From: Siphonodentalium dalli
Taxonomy: Eukaryota > Mollusca > Scaphopoda > Gadilida > Siphonodentaliidae
Assembly: GCA_032622095.1 (NCBI GenBank)
Contig: CP136069.1
Coordinates: 33,330,194-33,394,193, forward strand
Reading direction: 5' to 3'
DNA: 64,000 nt
Part shown: piece by piece, positions 1 through 11,535 of the stretch
Numbering within the stretch: the stretch's first letter is position 1
Layout of the letters: every line of letters begins with the position of its first letter
Position numbers and translations under genes: made by a program
Notes under the pieces: generated by a model
Told to the model about the DNA's origin: nothing
What the model saw: the letters and a program-made list of their open reading frames with translations, nothing else
The model's database searches: none

Positions 1-929
1 TAACATCCAAGAAAACCATAGTCAAAAATGTTAACGCCCTCAATATCATATTATTAGCCATATATACAGTATAACAACTTTAATGTGGTGATTGTGACAA
101 ATCTGTATATAGGTAACGCTTATGTAGTTGATTATATGTGATATTTTTTTCTAATTTCATTTAAAATATTGGTTTGAATAGCGCATGAAATAGCATGCAG
201 AATAATAATCGGGCAAATATTACGAATTTTCGTAACATGGTTCAAGTACGAGCACGTTTCTAATCACATTCAGTATCCAATTACGCAATCACCGAGTATG
301 TTTTAATCACATTTAGTGCACCACCTCCTGCGATAGGGTCAGATATACTTGTCAATATACACCCTAGGAGAGCGCGTAATGCTGATCCAAGAATGGCCTC
401 AGGTAATGCACTCCTGATATGAACTCTCATAAGTATTAATTAAAATACATGTATGGTTCCAAGAGGCTAAATTAAATTATGGTCATACCCAGAGAGGGTA
501 TTTGGTCCGATGAGGGTAAATTAGATAAATAGAACAGATGAAAGAAATGCAATCTGAAACACTGTGCAGAGGCCTGATTAGCCGATTGATTGAGCCAGTC
601 AACTCAACCAACCAAGAGATGTAGGACAAAACAGGACCATGAGCTAAGTCGTAGGTCGATGTCTCACGTGATACGACCGCCCTAGTACCGCCAGGACTCC
701 TACAACACACCCCACGGGATGCACCACACGGCAAACAGGGTGCCACATTAGGGGGTTCTTACACATCGCAGTGGGCGGTAGGCCCATTTTACACCTTGCC
801 ACATCGGTAAGAGTGAGTTCATTTATCTTAGACACGAGTAGTTATTCCAAGAGTTGGGGTATAATGTGGCCAAATAAGACCTGAAATACCATGATACCCG
901 TGTCGATGACGTGTATCATATATTGTTTG
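1..929. other. Gene-free AT-rich stretch
   Basis: No coding region, RNA gene or repeat boundary could be supported here. The only contrast is a less AT-rich block at about 600-830 with short overlapping open frames that resemble no family I know. I treat these as chance frames. Confidence 0.5.
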
Positions 930-1355
930 ACCATCCCTCGATTATACAATCATTTTGTCTTACATTCTTTAACAATTTTTAACTCATTTTATCATTTTTC
1001 TTTCATTCTATAACATTTTTTATAATTTGTTCTTATATTCTTTAACACTGTTATCATTTTTTATAACTTTTTCTTACTTTCTATAACAGTTTTTATAATG
1101 TTTTTATCATTTGTTCTTACATTCTTTATCATTTTTTATCATTTTTTCTTGCATTCTTTATTATTTCTTGTCATCTTTTCTTACATTCTTTAAAAACTTT
1201 CATCATTTTTTATCATTATTTCTTACATTCTTAACAATTTTTTATCATTTTGTCTTACATTCTTTAAAAATTATAAAAATCAAATAAAGTGTGTCAGGCC
1301 AATGCATTCTTTTATACATGCAAGTCGACATATGGTGCGAATGCATTGCCACATG
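930..1355. repeat. T-rich minisatellite and palindrome fragment of a fold-back family
   Basis: Positions 930-1280 are a degenerate array of about 25-35 bp units built on TTCTTACATTCTTTAACA and ATCATTTTT. At 1296-1350 follows GGCCAATGCATTC plus ATGCAAGTCGAC, ending near GAATGCATTGCC. The same pairing of T-rich array and palindrome occurs inside the elements at 45638-45929 and 46763-46989. This is therefore a decayed, incomplete copy of that family. Confidence 0.6.
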
Positions 1356-2847
1356 GTTTTCGGGAAGCTACCACGTTTACATTTACATATTTCTCCGAAG
1401 CCTTCAATTTACTGAAGATTATGCGGAGTACCTCCACGGCCGAGTAACTTTATAACCATGATTGTGGTGACTCCAGTAACGTTCTTTAACGTACACATAC
1501 CGATGCGTGTACATGGGTCAGCCATTAATGTCCGCCTCCGATCAGACATAATACTGTAACTAGGACAACAAACCTGGACACAATTAATGTTGTAACGGGG
1601 GAAGTCGGCATTTTGCATTCGGATCTTTATTCAGTGATCTCGAATGAGACTTTGCAGCCTTTGCTAGCGTATTCATCGATAAATCTAAATTTTAAACATT
1701 AATGTCGAACGCAGTTTTTCGTGTTTCGTGGCACCTTCACATGGGCGGGTTAATCGGTCTCTATGTGTGCATAAATCGAAGCTTCGCTCAAATTAATAGA
1801 TTTATGTTGTGCAATAGATGTTAAACTTCATTTTAATACCAAGTTTGCTTGTGGGCATAGCCTTATCGCTGTAAAAATGCATTTCTACAGCTGCTCCACG
1901 CTGTTCCACGGCCTTGATTTCGAACATTTTATGTTAGGTCAGTTGTCGACCTAATAATGGAACTTCCGGTGTCCGGTCAGTGGCGGGGTTAATATGTGTG
2001 GCTATGGAGAATATCAGCCTTTCATTAGACACCAAAAGGAGCCCTCTGCGTGCTGTATTCCTCGAGATATCGGCCTTCCCACGCAATTTGAAATTCTGTC
2101 CCGCAGATTGTCGTTTTGTCCCATATCCCATCCCATCCCGCAGATTGTCATGTCCCCTTTATTGACATAAATACAAGTCGATTTTCCTTCGCTTCAAATA
2201 CAAACGAGAAGCGGCGAGAGGTACGGCACGGATTGCGCCTAATTACCATATATGGTATGCGCTAATTATTCCTTGCGTTAAAACTAGAATATCTCCATTG
2301 TGTGTGTTAACGGATACAACGTAACGGGTGCATCACAGCAATGTGAACGCCTCAGTGTTATTTTCTGTATTCCAATACTTTCAACGGAACGAACACGTCT
2401 GAACACTAAGCTATACGATGAAGTCATGCATTGTCATTGAACATAATAGTTGACGTCAATATTCATCCCTTGAAATTAACATTTTTCTTCAATGGCACTG
2501 CTTTAGAATTATATGAAATTCTATATTGGCTTTTATAGCCAATTTAAAGCATCGCCGTTCGCCGCCACGGTAGCTAATTGCGTGGGCTGAATATTATACC
2601 GTGTTATTTGGTAACTATAGGGGTGATTTCTAATGAAATAATGGACATGAAAATGGTGCATGGTTATATTTACAGTTATATTACTTTGAAAAACTTATAA
2701 CTTCGAGCGACGATGCATGTGGAAGTCATAATTTATGATATTGCCCAGATGACAATAATTTGTCTTAAAGGCCCACTTTATTGTCGAATCACACATATAT
2801 TTATAGTGCCATGATATACGGTTTTAATAACAATCTATGCCATAATA
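1356..2847. other. Gene-free stretch
   Basis: I see no supportable gene. A short motif of the form GGCGGG(T)TTAAT occurs near 1744 and 1982 and resembles the end of the neighbouring Helitron, but neither place has a full hairpin plus CTAG end. Small open frames on both strands around 1934-2165 overlap each other and look like chance. Confidence 0.45.
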
Positions 2848-2871
2848 TCTACTATATATTTTGAGACTTCC

Positions 2872-2872
<1 letters not shown>

Positions 2873-2923
<51 letters not shown>
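2873..2923. repeat. (TA)n microsatellite
   Basis: An uninterrupted TA run of about 51 bp just inside the 5' end of the Helitron. Confidence 0.95.
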
Positions 2924-2928
<5 letters not shown>

Positions 2929-2929
2929 T

Positions 2930-3400
2930 TATAGACTCGAAAACAGCTCGACCGATTGAGCCCAAACTTCCTATCTAAGGGTAAAAATCCACGGGAAGTG
3001 TCATCGGATCATTCGCGAGCCCGTGCGACCACCCCTTCACCCTTCACTGCCACCGCAATGGGGATTGACGGGTTAATCGCGTGATAATTAATGAGCGCTT
3101 GTATATGACGCGTCGCAATTAAAGAGGGTGTATCTACTTTAGTGAACATATACGGCATTTGACCGTCTCGGAAACTGGGGATATCGAGACGAAAACTGCA
3201 GGACCGATTGAACCCAAATTGCCGTGTAAGGGTAAAAAAAACCACAGGCAGCGCACTCGGACCATTCGCGAGCCCGTAATTGTGGTTGATGGGTTAATCG
3301 CGTGATAATTAATGAGCGTTTGTATATAAGGCGTCGCTATTCAAGCGCGTTTATCTACTTTAGTGATAATATACGGCAGGTCAAAACTGGGGATATCGAG
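2930..3400. repeat. Tandem repeat inside the Helitron
   Basis: Two adjacent diverged units share GACCGATTGA(G/A)CCCAAA, the GGGTAAAAA stretch, CATTCGCGAGCCCGT, GGGTTAATCGCGTGATAATT and TCTACTTTAGTGA. The unit starts are about 250 and 212 bp apart, and a third partial unit begins near 3393. Confidence 0.75.
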
Positions 3401-4072
3401 ACGAAGTTTCGTACTTAGGGGTTCCAAGGGACGGGGGAGATTTTCGTCGGGTCAGTTTGTCCGCCCGATGTGACCGTGGCCTTGAAACGGGTACCCACAA
3501 ATTACCTTGGGCGATATCTCGGTAGGCAGCCGTGACATCGATGTGAAATTTGTTATGTATGGTCAACTCGGGACGGGAAATATATTTGTCCGGTTATTTT
3601 GTTCACCCAACATGACCTTGACACGGGTACCAGCAAATGACCTTGGGCGATAGTTCGGGCATCAGTAGTGGCAGCGACGTCCGGGTTTACCTTGAAATAC
3701 AAAAATTAATGGATCGACCAAAGCCATGGGACCAATCCCGCCACTGGCGGGCTAATCTGCTAGTATACTATAAGTCATCACCATTTTGGATCGTATGTGT
3801 CTGAGATGGTGCCGATAGAGTAATAGATAATAGCTGAAATCATAAAAACATTTCCCCCTGTTGTGGCTCCCAGATTTCAACATAATTCAAACTATAGTTT
3901 CGATTGAAGGAAAATAACTATATATATTATTCCAATTTCATTTAAAATATAAACCTTGGGCATAAACTTGTAAACAGAACATACACCGATAACTCAACAA
4001 AAACAGCATTGCACAACTCATTACATCGAATAAGTTGACAATACAATGTTTTGGAGCATCCTCTTTCAAATG

Positions 4073-4553
4073 GTATAAATGTCGAAATATGTCGCATACA
4101 TGTCGAAATCTGTCGCATAGATGTCTAAATTTATCACTTATCACTATTGTTGAAGAAATGCTTGTCAAAATAAGTAAATATTATTTTGATAAGTATTTCT
4201 TCAACAATATTGATAAGTGATAAGTGAAAGGTTTGTATCCAACCACTACTGTGACACGATGACACTCTTACATATGCAATGCACGAAAAGTGGAATTTAT
4301 GCTTCATTATGAATAAATGCTAACAAATTTCACATTAATCCGATGTTATGCACTGCATAACTTTCGAAATTTATGGAAATTTATTGCCGAGTTTATGCTT
4401 AAATAAACTTCCCAAATAACAGGATTTACGGGTACTTTGCAATCCGATAAACTTCGAAATTTATGCACGTGTACTCTATAAATAAATATTGATAAATATC
4501 TATGCGATTGATTTCGACATGTATGCGATATATTTCGACATTTATGCAATTTT
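4073..4553. mobile_element. MITE-like element with about 70-bp terminal inverted repeats
   Basis: The left end (about 4073-4145) carries ATAAATGTCGAAATATGTCG, CATACATGTCGAAATC and CGCATAGAT. The reverse complement of 4480-4553 carries the same series (ATAAATGTCGAAATATATCG, then CATACATGTCGAAATC, then CGCATAGAT). The interior is non-coding and holds a strong hairpin at 4135-4219. Exact ends and target duplication were not resolved. Confidence 0.6.
4135..4219. repeat. 38-bp-stem perfect-like hairpin
   Basis: Arms 4135-4172 and 4182-4219 are complementary over 38 bp with about three mismatches and a loop of about 9 nt. The hairpin lies just inside the left end of the MITE-like element. It could be part of the element or a nested fold-back. 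Confidence 0.8.
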
Positions 4554-4569
4554 AAACGTTGGTCATACT

Positions 4570-4880
4570 GAACAGAGAGCTACTACAGAGTTCACGAATG
4601 ATGACGATGCCCACAACATTACCTTGGCGATCTCTACCGATGGCGTTCCTGTTTTCAAATCTTCAAATAAATCATTGTGACCAACTGTATGATCCATGAA
4701 TGACAGTGTGGTCAGAAGGACAAGTCTGAGTTTATGATTCTCCATTCGCTGTGGTTTGGCTCACATAAACCAACTGCAAACCAGTGCTTGAAACCATTCA
4801 TCAAGCATGTGTTACATGTATTGACAAAATGGTCAAGGAAGGACATCACAATTCTTGCCACTGATTTGTGGTTGTAATAC
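4570..4880 (+). pseudogene. Transposase remnant with TDGVPVFKSS and LWFG motifs
   Basis: One frame reads NITLAISTDGVPVFKSSN and then meets stop codons. After a frameshift near 4725 a second frame reads MILHSLWFGSHKP, followed by CLKPFIKHVL and a short hydrophilic segment to 4880. The order 'TDGVPxFKSS ... LWFGxxKP ... LKPF' is what I know from a family of animal transposase-like proteins distantly related to plant TNP2/EnSpm-type proteins. The family placement is from memory and only moderately sure. No start, no catalytic core and at least four lesions remain, so it is a fossil. It abuts the 3' end of the minus-strand LINE. Confidence 0.6.
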
Positions 4881-6966
4881 AGTGGTCCGGCGAATGCTTC
4901 AGACTTTTAAATACATATGCTGTTCGATATGCCGTTTTGTCGTATCATTGAAGCAAATATTTCTGCGCAGATTAAAAAAATATAAAGCGAGAGGGGATCG
5001 TTTAAAGAATCTGGAGATGCAACCATTAACCAGTACAGCTGATTGTATGTTATTATAGAAGGCGTTCACTCATCTTTTCACCGAATCACCAAAGTTAAAT
5101 TTCGACAAGCACTGGTGTATAAATGACCACGATACTGTTTCAAAGGCTTTCTCAAAATCGATTAAAAGTAGCATACCTGATCTGTTTATGAATCTCTATT
5201 TCGTGGATAAGATCTTGTATGGGTCGTGTATTATCACCTATAAATCTAACTGGAAGGCAACCTGATTGACCCTGGTATATGATATATGGAAGAACTGTTT
5301 TAAATATATTCATAATACAGGATGTCGCAAGTTTGTATGATATATTTAAAATTGTACTAGGTCGCCAGTTTTTCAAGTATTGTCTTGATTTATCTTTTTA
5401 GGTATCATTGTAATGATGCCCTGTTTCTGCGTAATTGACATCTCTTGCATATCGTATGAGTCGTTGATAGAATTCGGTGCAAAATTACCTATATGTTTCC
5501 AGACAAAAATTGAGGAATTCAGTAGTATAGCCATCCGGTATTGGAGATTTTCCATCTTTAAATACGTTCAGTGCGTTTAAAAGCTCCTGGTATGTAATTT
5601 GGCCCTCTATAGAATCTGAATGTGACGGTGTTAAGGCTGTATTGATCAGCGTGTCTGGGATTGTATGGGGCGTTGTGCTAAGAATTGAACGACATTTTTC
5701 TGAATAAAGGTTCTCATAAAATGTAGTTGTATTAATTATTTCCTATTCCAATTATCGATCTGCTCTGTTATAGACTTAGAGATAAAATTTCATTTCTCCA
5801 TATTAAGGATGTATTTGGCTGGTTTTTCACCGTCTTCGATAAATGTTGCCTTTGTTCGTACTATGGGTCCTGCGATTTTCTCTTTGCTTTTTGTTGCGAG
5901 TTGGGAATCTATTTGCGCGTGTTCCTATGTGAGATTGTTGTCGACATCCGAGTTGTAACCGTTTTAAATAATCCGTTCTATTTCATAATTTCTATTTAAT
6001 AACCGTTTTTCTTCATTGTCTGATTGTTTTTTTAGGCGCGAAGAGAACATAATTGTTTTACCACGGACATCGAGAAGAGTTGCGTCTAAAAACATGGCAT
6101 CAGATATGTTAAACCCATTTACGGAACCGTTCTGGCTCCCTATATTTTTGTAACGTTTTACATTTTCTTGAATCATTCTTTTACAATATGTGGGTACTCT
6201 TCTCTAATTTCCATAACCTCATTGAGTGGTCGGTCCTGTAACCGGAATGTATGTCGGGACTATCAGATGTGAGACTTAAAATGTCATGTGAAAAAGAAAA
6301 AAAATCTAACCGCGCCTATTTCAGCGGACGTCGACAGCGCCTTGTGAATCGTGTAGAGCCAGGGTTATTTAAAAGCCAAGGATCGATTAGTTCGAGACTA
6401 CCTGTGAATTTGTTAACGGCCAATTTATCTCTTGGGTTTATTTTACATTTAAGTAATATTTGGTGTCAATGTTCTGATTTCTGATTTTGACCGAGGTTCC
6501 AATCTCCACCCAGAACGATTTGTGTATTTTCTAATGTTTTTATATGACTGAGTAGCTTCTCGTAAAATTTCGTCGTGTCTTCGTTTGGACTATGCACAGT
6601 ACCAAGTGTCAACGTTATGTCTTCTATAGTTAGATCGAGTAGAGAGAAGTTGGCCTCCTCGTCGTTAATAGTTATGTGAATTGGAATGTTTTTGAAGCGT
6701 ATAGGAACACCTCTCGATTGAGAATTGAAAGACGCAAAAGCGCATTCATATCCCCATTCAGATTTGATTATTTTGTATTGAACTTCCGTGAAATGAGTGT
6801 CATGATGACAATAAATTCTTCCATCTTGTGACTTGAGGTAGACAAATACATCTCGACTTTTTTCGCTATTGTTTAATCCTCGGCAATTGACGGAAATCGG
6901 TTTAACCGACGACAAAGCAGAGTTTACGACACTGACTAGCACTCTCTGACGAAGAATAAAACGCAT
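4860..6966 (-). pseudogene. Broken LINE: APE endonuclease plus reverse transcriptase
   Basis: Read on the minus strand, the endonuclease starts near 6930 with ISVNCRGLNN. It continues through a D-x-HF segment and LGGDWNL (about 6480-6500) to a C-terminal ARLDFF and SGYRTDHS near 6230-6330, across frameshifts. The reverse transcriptase follows: a PDGYTTEF segment (~5540), WKHIGNF, SITQKQGIITMIPKK, KNWRPSTILNISYK, SGCLPVRFIGDNTR and LLLIDFEKAFETVSW (~5120-5170, the motif with the first catalytic Asp). A TGA then replaces a Trp codon in KR(W)VNAFY near 5070, and the YxDD-type motif near 4890 is damaged by a small deletion. The endonuclease-then-RT order is typical of APE-type non-LTR retrotransposons. 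Wording of the motifs resembles the L1/Tx1-like group, but the clade is uncertain. It is not functional. Confidence 0.88.
6466..6966 (-). pseudogene. LINE AP-endonuclease fragment (longest open part)
   Basis: This 166-codon open frame is the N-terminal two thirds of the LINE endonuclease. Visible motifs are the SVNCRGLNN start, the DxHF segment, a SEWGYECAF block, a RGVPIRF strand, and the conserved LGGDWNL near its end, where it runs into a stop. The related fragment at 30508-30702 shares the NCRGL, DVHF and EWGYE series but with clear divergence. The frame resumes further downstream in other phases as described for the whole LINE. Confidence 0.85.
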
Positions 6967-7310
6967 ACAACATTGATTTGCAAAATGTGCAAGTAATAAT
7001 CATATGTATGTCAAGGTTTGATTATATTAACAGTGCATAATAGTGAAACGTATTCATGAATAATATTGAGCTATCTAGAAATGCAGTTATGAGCAAGCAG
7101 ATTTTCAAATGTGGGTATGGGAAATGGGGTAGTAAAACCTACTGAGCTTGTGTACACCCTATGTCCGGTATATTCCTCCTCATGTCGCAGTGCTTCTCCC
7201 GTGTGTGCGGTCGCTGATGTGTGGGTTGCTACGACAACTTGTATGTGAGCTTGGATATTTGAGAAACTATAAACGTGTGGAAATGTCCTAGGATCAGGCA
7301 ATTCTTTAAT

Positions 7311-7750
7311 GATTGGCCATTTATAAATGGACAATCCGTACCTAAAGTTTCATTAACGCTAATCATTTAATCTAATTTGTATTAACTAAATAACGGAGAT
7401 ATTTGAAGAATTGTTTTTTGCTAAATAACGTAGATATTTCAAGAAGTATTTTTGACGAAATAACGGAAATATATGAAGAAGTGTTTTTAAAAAGCGTTAA
7501 CTCAAACTTCCCCCAAGCCCACCCACCCAATTGTGGTGTTGCAATTTCTCATAGAAATCGCCGTTATTTAGTAAAGGTACATTCTTTATAGAGTTATTAC
7601 CCTTCAGATTAAATATGAAGCTAACATGCAGGATTAGCTATATATGTCGTGAGTTATGGACCATCCCAAGCTCGCGTGTCACGTGTTGCAAGATTGACCA
7701 TTAATTAATGAAAATTTAGGTACGGATTGTCCATTTATTAATGGACAATC
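7311..7750. mobile_element. MITE-like inverted repeat element
   Basis: The left end (7311-7358) and the reverse complement of 7700-7750 share ATTAATGAAA(N)TTTAGGTA followed by CGGATTGTCCATTTAT(A/T)AATGG. The interior holds three tandem units of about 35 bp at 7385-7490 (CTAAATAACGNAGATATTT.. AAGAA) and an inverted match of TAACTAAATAACGG near 7385 with CCGTTATTTAGTAA at 7561. There is no coding capacity. Confidence 0.6.
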
Positions 7751-8049
7751 TTATGCGCATTAGGTCCCTAGGATTCATTATCATGATAATCCGTACCAGA
7801 ACTATAGAGTTACTTCTGAATATGCGATATAGCTTTGTTATCGACAACGTACATTTGTCGCAGGCTAATGGAATCTAAAGGTTTGAAACTTGTGATAAAT
7901 TCAAGATATGCTGTGTTTATGTTCCCCGGGCGTGTGTCATACATTCAAAGGTTTTAACTCTGGAATGTTCAAGATCATAGAAACCAGACGACGCGCAATG
8001 TGACAAGCGTTGAGAATGAACGTATTTTAAACATAGAATAAGTTCAAAT

Positions 8050-9650
8050 TAAACTAAGTGTATATGTCACATGCACGTGGCTTGCAAACAAATGTTATAA
8101 ATATCGAAAATAATATTAAACAAGATAGCCTTATATATTGTGTCGGCAGCATGTGTATGTAGGTATTCCATGCATGCGATACATTAATTGGTGTCAATTG
8201 GTTTCGCATGCATGTGAATTAAGAGATTCTACCACTTTAACTAATACCTGACTATGCCAAGTGTGTATATCACTTGCGTGTGGCATTAATACGATAATAT
8301 GAAATCTACGATTTCCATGCATATGTCATATGCGTGTGATTTATTAACTCCGTGTGAGCTAAATAACTTTAAATTATAGACCAAATTATATCTCCGAGCA
8401 GTAACATATCCTTAATGATGTTATTGTGAGACAGAGGTGCGATATCATATTAACTCGGAACATTCTCGATGCCAAATTAAGCATCATCCCAGTTAGAACG
8501 GACATGGTGCAAGTTACTTGTATATGTGGAATATGGTAGGTCTCGGCGGCACTACGTACGCTATATAGTTCACTGGGTCGGGTCTGTATGACACGAGACA
8601 GAACACATTGTATTCAATAAACAGCTCCCGTTAACATGCGCATCTCCAAATCGCGATTTTACCCACAATTTCACTCGTCTTCTATGTTACTAGCTGGTGG
8701 GCCGAACTTCGTCCGGGCTATTCGTCCAGGCTATTTAGGGATTTCTTTGCCAGAAACATGACTATATGAGCGTATATGAGCAAGGACACGGCCACATGCA
8801 AAATTGGACCAGATTTGAACTTGAATTGACCATTTTGAAGGTCAATGTCAGGTCGGGGTCACGATTTAACCCGTCCAAAACACTCCGCGGACAAAAGTAT
8901 CCCTAGGTATCAAATTTCGTCGAAATCCGAGAGTTTTACCCGATTTGACCTTGCATTTACCATTCTTAATGTGTATATGTCGCATGCACGTGGCTTGCAA
9001 ACAAATGTTATAAATATCGAAAATAATATTAAACAAGATAGCCATTTGCATTGTGTCAGCAACATGTGTATGTGGGTATTCCATGCATGCGATACATTAA
9101 TTCGTGTCAATTGGTCTCGCACGCATGTGAATTCAGAAATTCTGTAACTTTAACTAATACCTGACTATGCCAAGTGTATATCTCACTTGCGTGTGGCATT
9201 AATACGATAATATGAAATCTACGATTTCCATGCATATGTCATATGCGTGTGATTTATTAACTCCGTGTGACATAACATAACTTTAAGTTATAGATCAAAT
9301 TATATTTCGCATGCGTGTGGTCTGGAACCGAGAAGTAACATATCCTTAATATGATTTAATACAATGTTATTGTGAGACAGAGGTGCGATATCTTATTAAT
9401 TGGTGTCAAAACACCTCGCACGCATTAAGAGACTCCGCAACTTTAACTGATAGCTAACTATGCCAAGTGTATATCAAACTTGTGTGTGGCATTAATACGA
9501 TAATATGAAATCTACGATTTCCATGCATTTGTCAAATGCGTGCGAATTATTAACTCCATGTGACGTAAAATAACTTTCAATTATAGATCAGTTTATATTT
9601 CGAACAGCATTAAATCCTTAAGTGATTCATTACAATGTGAGACAGGGTGC
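8050..9650. repeat. Three diverged direct copies of a 250-400 bp repeat
   Basis: Copies lie at about 8050-8460, 8965-9400 and 9400-9650. All share CTATGCCAAGTGT, GTGTGGCATTAATACGATAA, TATGAAATCTACGATTTCCA, TGCATNTGTCANATGCGTG and GAGACAG(A)GGTGC. The first two also share CATGCACGTGGCTTGCAAAC and ATAATATTAAACAAGATAGC. The units are dense in short palindromes such as GCATGC and CATATG. Overlapping open frames on both strands near 8845-9147 come from these repeats and are not called as genes. Confidence 0.75.
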
Positions 9651-10568
9651 AGGTCAGATACATACGAAACGTATTAGTTCGGGCATGCATAGAAACATAA
9701 TCATTTTTGTATGAGATTCAACTGACGTTGGTGTACATGAATACCGCAATATGGTAAATTAATCGACATATTATGTTTCGATCTTGGTAACTTCATATTT
9801 AATTTCATTCAAAATCATGTATGGTTCCAATTGTGAGAGCCAGCGTAATATTTTAACAAATTTGCACGGGTGAACAGTTCATGGAATTTATTTCGGTCGG
9901 CTGATTAGAAACGAGTGAGATAGTGCACGAGACCTTTGAATATAACTCAATTATATGACTTCCATATACCGATCGATCACTGAATGTCCACAATCAAATT
10001 CCTCCAATTTTATACATGTATATGCCGTTGCCATGGAAACCATATTTACGACTTATCAGTGTCAGGTTACCCGGGAACCCCCACCAGCAAACTATTTCGA
10101 TTGGTTTAAAGAACATATTTCCCAAGTTACATGCTTTAGTCCGGCCAGACACTATTTTATGTTAATCAATTGGACTACTAGTATGGGCTAATATTTTGAG
10201 CTATCACGCTGAGTGTTGTTACGCTTGGCTGGTGCATTTTGGGACAAAACCAGCATTTGGAGAGCATTATACAATACATTTCAGCTGCGTGTTATGTGAA
10301 AATGTTACAAGTCCACCCAAACTCAATCAGTGGTACATGTTCAAGTGATAAGTATCCTTTATTTTAGTATATATGTTCATAGGAAGTTTCCAAAGAATGG
10401 AAAATCAGGTTAATATTTGTTTTGGCGGCCGATTTGAAAAAATCAGATGGCCGCCGGCGGGCGTCGTAACACTGGAAACATAGATTTCCAAACTTTGTAT
10501 GCTCTACCTTCTTCCAAAATCCCCAAAAAAAAAATCTGAAGATACAAGAAACCAGCAGCCCACATATG
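9651..10568. other. Gene-free stretch
   Basis: No gene can be supported. A 78-codon open frame at 9955-10191 has no motif I recognise and no splice or poly(A) context that I can defend. Confidence 0.4.
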
Positions 10569-10929
10569 TGACCCGCCATATCAAATCCAGTCGTAAGTCG
10601 GGATTTTTTTTACCCTGTGCCAATGCATTCTCGTATATATGCGAGTCGACAATTTTATAATTTCACCCATACAGAGCCCCAGACAAACATGAGCAGACGA
10701 CACTCTTCTATATATGTGTGGGGCTCCCTGCAGGGACATGGATGTTTTTTATTTTATGTCCTAAAAATTGTAAGAAACATTTATTTAAAAACAATTACAA
10801 AAATTGTTAGGCCAATGCATTCTTTTATATATGCGAGGCGACCTATGGTCGACTCGCATATATAATAGAATGCATTGGCACAGGGTAAAACAAATCCCGA
10901 CTGACGACTGGATTTGATATGTCGGGTCA
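10569..10929. mobile_element. Fold-back element, long terminal inverted repeats
   Basis: The left arm starts TGACCCG(C)CATATCAAATC, then CAGTCGTAAGTCGGGATTT and CCCTGTGCCAATGCATTC, then TATATGCGAGTCGAC (to about 10650). The right arm is its reverse complement over 10847-10929. A second inner palindrome at 10809-10885 repeats GGCCAATGCATTC and GCGAGGCGAC against GTCGACTCGC and GAATGCATTGGC. No coding region is present. It shares the CCCTGTGCCAATGCATTC core with the elements at 45638 and 46763 but has different outer flanks. Confidence 0.8.
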
Positions 10930-11535
10930 TAAATATCGAAGATATTTCAATATCTGAAAGCGTCAGTCAATCGAAATAGAACATCGATCAAGCAAAGTTG
11001 AATCCCGCACAGAATATACCAACCACAGCCAGTCCATCCATTTGATTCCATCGTTTCTCAATAGATATATCAAAGATCTTCTCTATGCTCACAAAATGAG
11101 GTGGCGGTAAGGAATGACTTGATTGATGTCGGACACAGCTGTATTGGACTCGTAGTACGAGAGTATATTTTATGCGTAGGTTGCAATCTTATAATCTGTA
11201 TAAGAAATACAGACTGGTTCGCCAATCGGATAGAGTGCATACGGAGTCCACATCAAGGCCGAAGAACAGTTGTTTAATATTTCAACCTGAATGACAAAAG
11301 AACAAAGTACAAGCTTGAACACAATCTAGACCATTACCATGTGATGGAGAAAAAAACCAAATGGATGCGAGATAGTATGTTCTAAAAGCCACACTGATGC
11401 GACATCTCAAAAATGACTTAATAGTATCATTTCTGTGCGACACATGAACATTACCAACACATGACATAGGTTACCAAAGCAACGGATGAAACGCCCACCA
11501 CCAAGCGTCATGCTTACACGTAACGGGGAGTCAAT
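10930..11535. other. Gene-free stretch
   Basis: Nothing beyond short chance frames is visible before the LINE remnant. Confidence 0.4.

Larger units (their letters stand above)
2848..3763 (+). mobile_element. Non-autonomous Helitron (Helitron-N)
   Basis: The 5' end reads A|TCTACTATATATTTTGAGAC, matching the TC start common to Helitrons, which insert between A and T. The 3' end has a perfect 6-bp hairpin, CCCGCC (3737-3742) and GGCGGG (3746-3751) with a 3-nt loop, then eight bases and the terminal CTAG (3760-3763), followed by T. No terminal inverted repeat or target duplication is expected, and none is seen. The 916-bp body has no Rep or helicase frame. It holds a (TA)n run at 2873-2923, tandem units starting near 2930, 3181 and 3393, and a second pair of about 150-bp units (3417-3545, 3567-3685). 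The hairpin spacing and both termini make this a strong structural call; the family name is unknown. Confidence 0.82.

Noticed and set aside
644-835. Overlapping frames in the less AT-rich block
   Set aside because: No motif, and two frames of similar size overlap on the same strand.
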